In this document: positions 63,515 to 64,000 of the stretch, piece by piece
Layout: every line of letters starts with the position of its first letter
How positions within the stretch are numbered: the stretch's first letter is position 1
Source: a bacterium
Lineage (GTDB): Bacteria > Campylobacterota > Campylobacteria > Campylobacterales > Sulfurimonadaceae
Assembly (NCBI GenBank): GCA_018825665.1
Contig: JAHJEG010000005.1
Location: forward strand, 31,248-95,247
DNA: 64,000 nucleotides
Direction: 5' to 3'
Position numbers and translations under genes: made by a program
The notes under the pieces: generated by a model
What the model saw: the letters and a program-made list of their open reading frames with translations, nothing else
What the model was told of the DNA's origin: nothing
Database searches by the model: none

Positions 63515-63928
63515 TTAAGCCTCTGAGCTTAGCATTTTTTTGTAGAGCTCTTCATTCTCTTTGATATCTTTTCTAGAAGCGGGTTTTCTGGCGGCAATGT
63601 AGCCTATCACCTTAAAGTCCTCATCAACAATAGGAAGGATCTCTGTATCTACCCAATAGAACAAACCGTCTTTTCTGAGGTTCTTGACCAGACCGTTCCA
63701 TGCCTGTCCGCCCTGGATGGTTTCCCACATCTTTTTAAATGCGGCTTTTGGCATATCAGGATGTCTTATAATATTGTGCGGCTGTCCTACAAGTTCATCG
63801 ACTTTGTAGCCTGAGACCTCACAAAATTTTCTGTTTGCATAAGTTATGATGCCATCCAAATCTGTCTGGCTTATAATTACCCGGCCTTCATAAAGAAACT
63901 CTTCGTTTATAGGTTTGATCTTACCCAT
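63515..63928 (-). CDS. Stand-alone PAS-domain sensor (aerotaxis-like)
   Basis: This 137-residue protein is a single PAS domain of the Aer/CetB type: TYANRKFCEVSGYKVDELVGQPHNIIRHPDMP, with the NxxRHPDMP segment, then WETIQGGQAWNGLVKNLRKDGLFYWV. In this phylum such proteins bind FAD and report redox or energy status to chemotaxis partners. It heads the phosphorelay operon, 9 bases before the Hpt gene. ATG 63928 follows GAGG. Confidence 0.88.
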   Translation of the reverse strand: MGKIKPINEEFLYEGRVIISQTDLDGIITYANRKFCEVSGYKVDELVGQPHNIIRHPDMPKAAFKKMWETIQGGQAWNGLVKNLRKDGLFYWVDTEILPIVDEDFKVIGYIAARKPASRKDIKENEELYKKMLSSEA

Positions 63929-63956
63929 CTGTGTACCTCAATTGTATAAAAAAATA

Positions 63957-63962
63957 ACTATA
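63957..63962 (-). promoter_or_regulatory. -10 box for the PAS-Hpt-kinase-receiver operon
   Basis: TATAGT on the minus strand lies about 28 bases before ATG 63928. TATACA slightly downstream is an alternative. Confidence 0.4.
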
Positions 63963-64000
63963 ATTCTCACAAATATATCATAATATATTGAAGAAAAACT

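Overview
The window comes from a Campylobacterota (epsilonproteobacterial) chromosome, most like Sulfurimonas or a close relative. The evidence is the gene orders kdsA-ribH-nusB and fliW-bamD-lon, a futalosine-pathway menaquinone gene (mqnC), an NnrS protein, many c-type haem proteins, a DUF3373 outer-membrane protein, and moderate-to-low GC with AT-rich intergenic gaps. No tRNA, rRNA, CRISPR array, insertion sequence or prophage is visible. Genes are densely packed, and many overlap by 1, 4 or about 11 bases.

Layout. 0-5.7 kb: a phosphoribosyltransferase, a monohaem cytochrome c, a DjlA-like co-chaperone, an EamA exporter, and an anaerobic ribonucleotide reductase operon in which the glycyl-radical tail of NrdD is a separate small gene. 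5.9-15.9 kb (+ strand): nnrS, kdsA, ribH, nusB, a dodecahaem membrane cytochrome with a DUF302 partner, mqnC, an inactive-looking M16 protein and recG. 15.9-24.4 kb (- strand): hpf, then a minor-pilin operon led by a 1,983-residue MshQ-like surface protein. 24.6-33.1 kb: fliW, bamD, lon, a dipeptide epimerase with a DUF819 membrane protein, an ExoX-like nuclease and an NhaC antiporter. 33.1-40.8 kb: an acetyltransferase, an L,D-transpeptidase, argS, tatA, gmk, a very acidic receiver-like protein, fliR and a LolD-type ATPase. 40.9-53.8 kb: a complete, translationally coupled complex I operon (nuoA-N) with fused nuoCD, true nuoE and nuoF, and a short nuoG. 53.9-55.7 kb: rpsB-tsf. 56-64 kb: a DUF3373 outer-membrane protein and a four-gene PAS / Hpt / hybrid kinase / CheY phosphorelay.

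The most striking signal is not a gene. The 8-mer CACATGCC (either strand) occurs 32 times by my count, where about 2 are expected. Twelve copies extend to the exact 11-mer TTCCACATGCC. Copies fall in both orientations and in all reading frames. In two intergenic gaps they form head-to-head inverted pairs that look like transcription terminators. This is the signature of the DNA uptake sequences of Neisseriaceae and Pasteurellaceae, and I know of no such sequence described for Campylobacterota. The copies are absent from the pilin/MshQ region, the 35.7-44.2 kb block and everything after 50.7 kb.

Other points of interest are the split class III ribonucleotide reductase, two genes whose only good start codon is ATA behind a Shine-Dalgarno sequence, two genes with TATAAT exactly 7 bases before ATG (probably leaderless mRNAs), a sensor kinase with an HxH...CxxC loop in its NIT domain, and unusual NuoG, NuoH and NuoF features.
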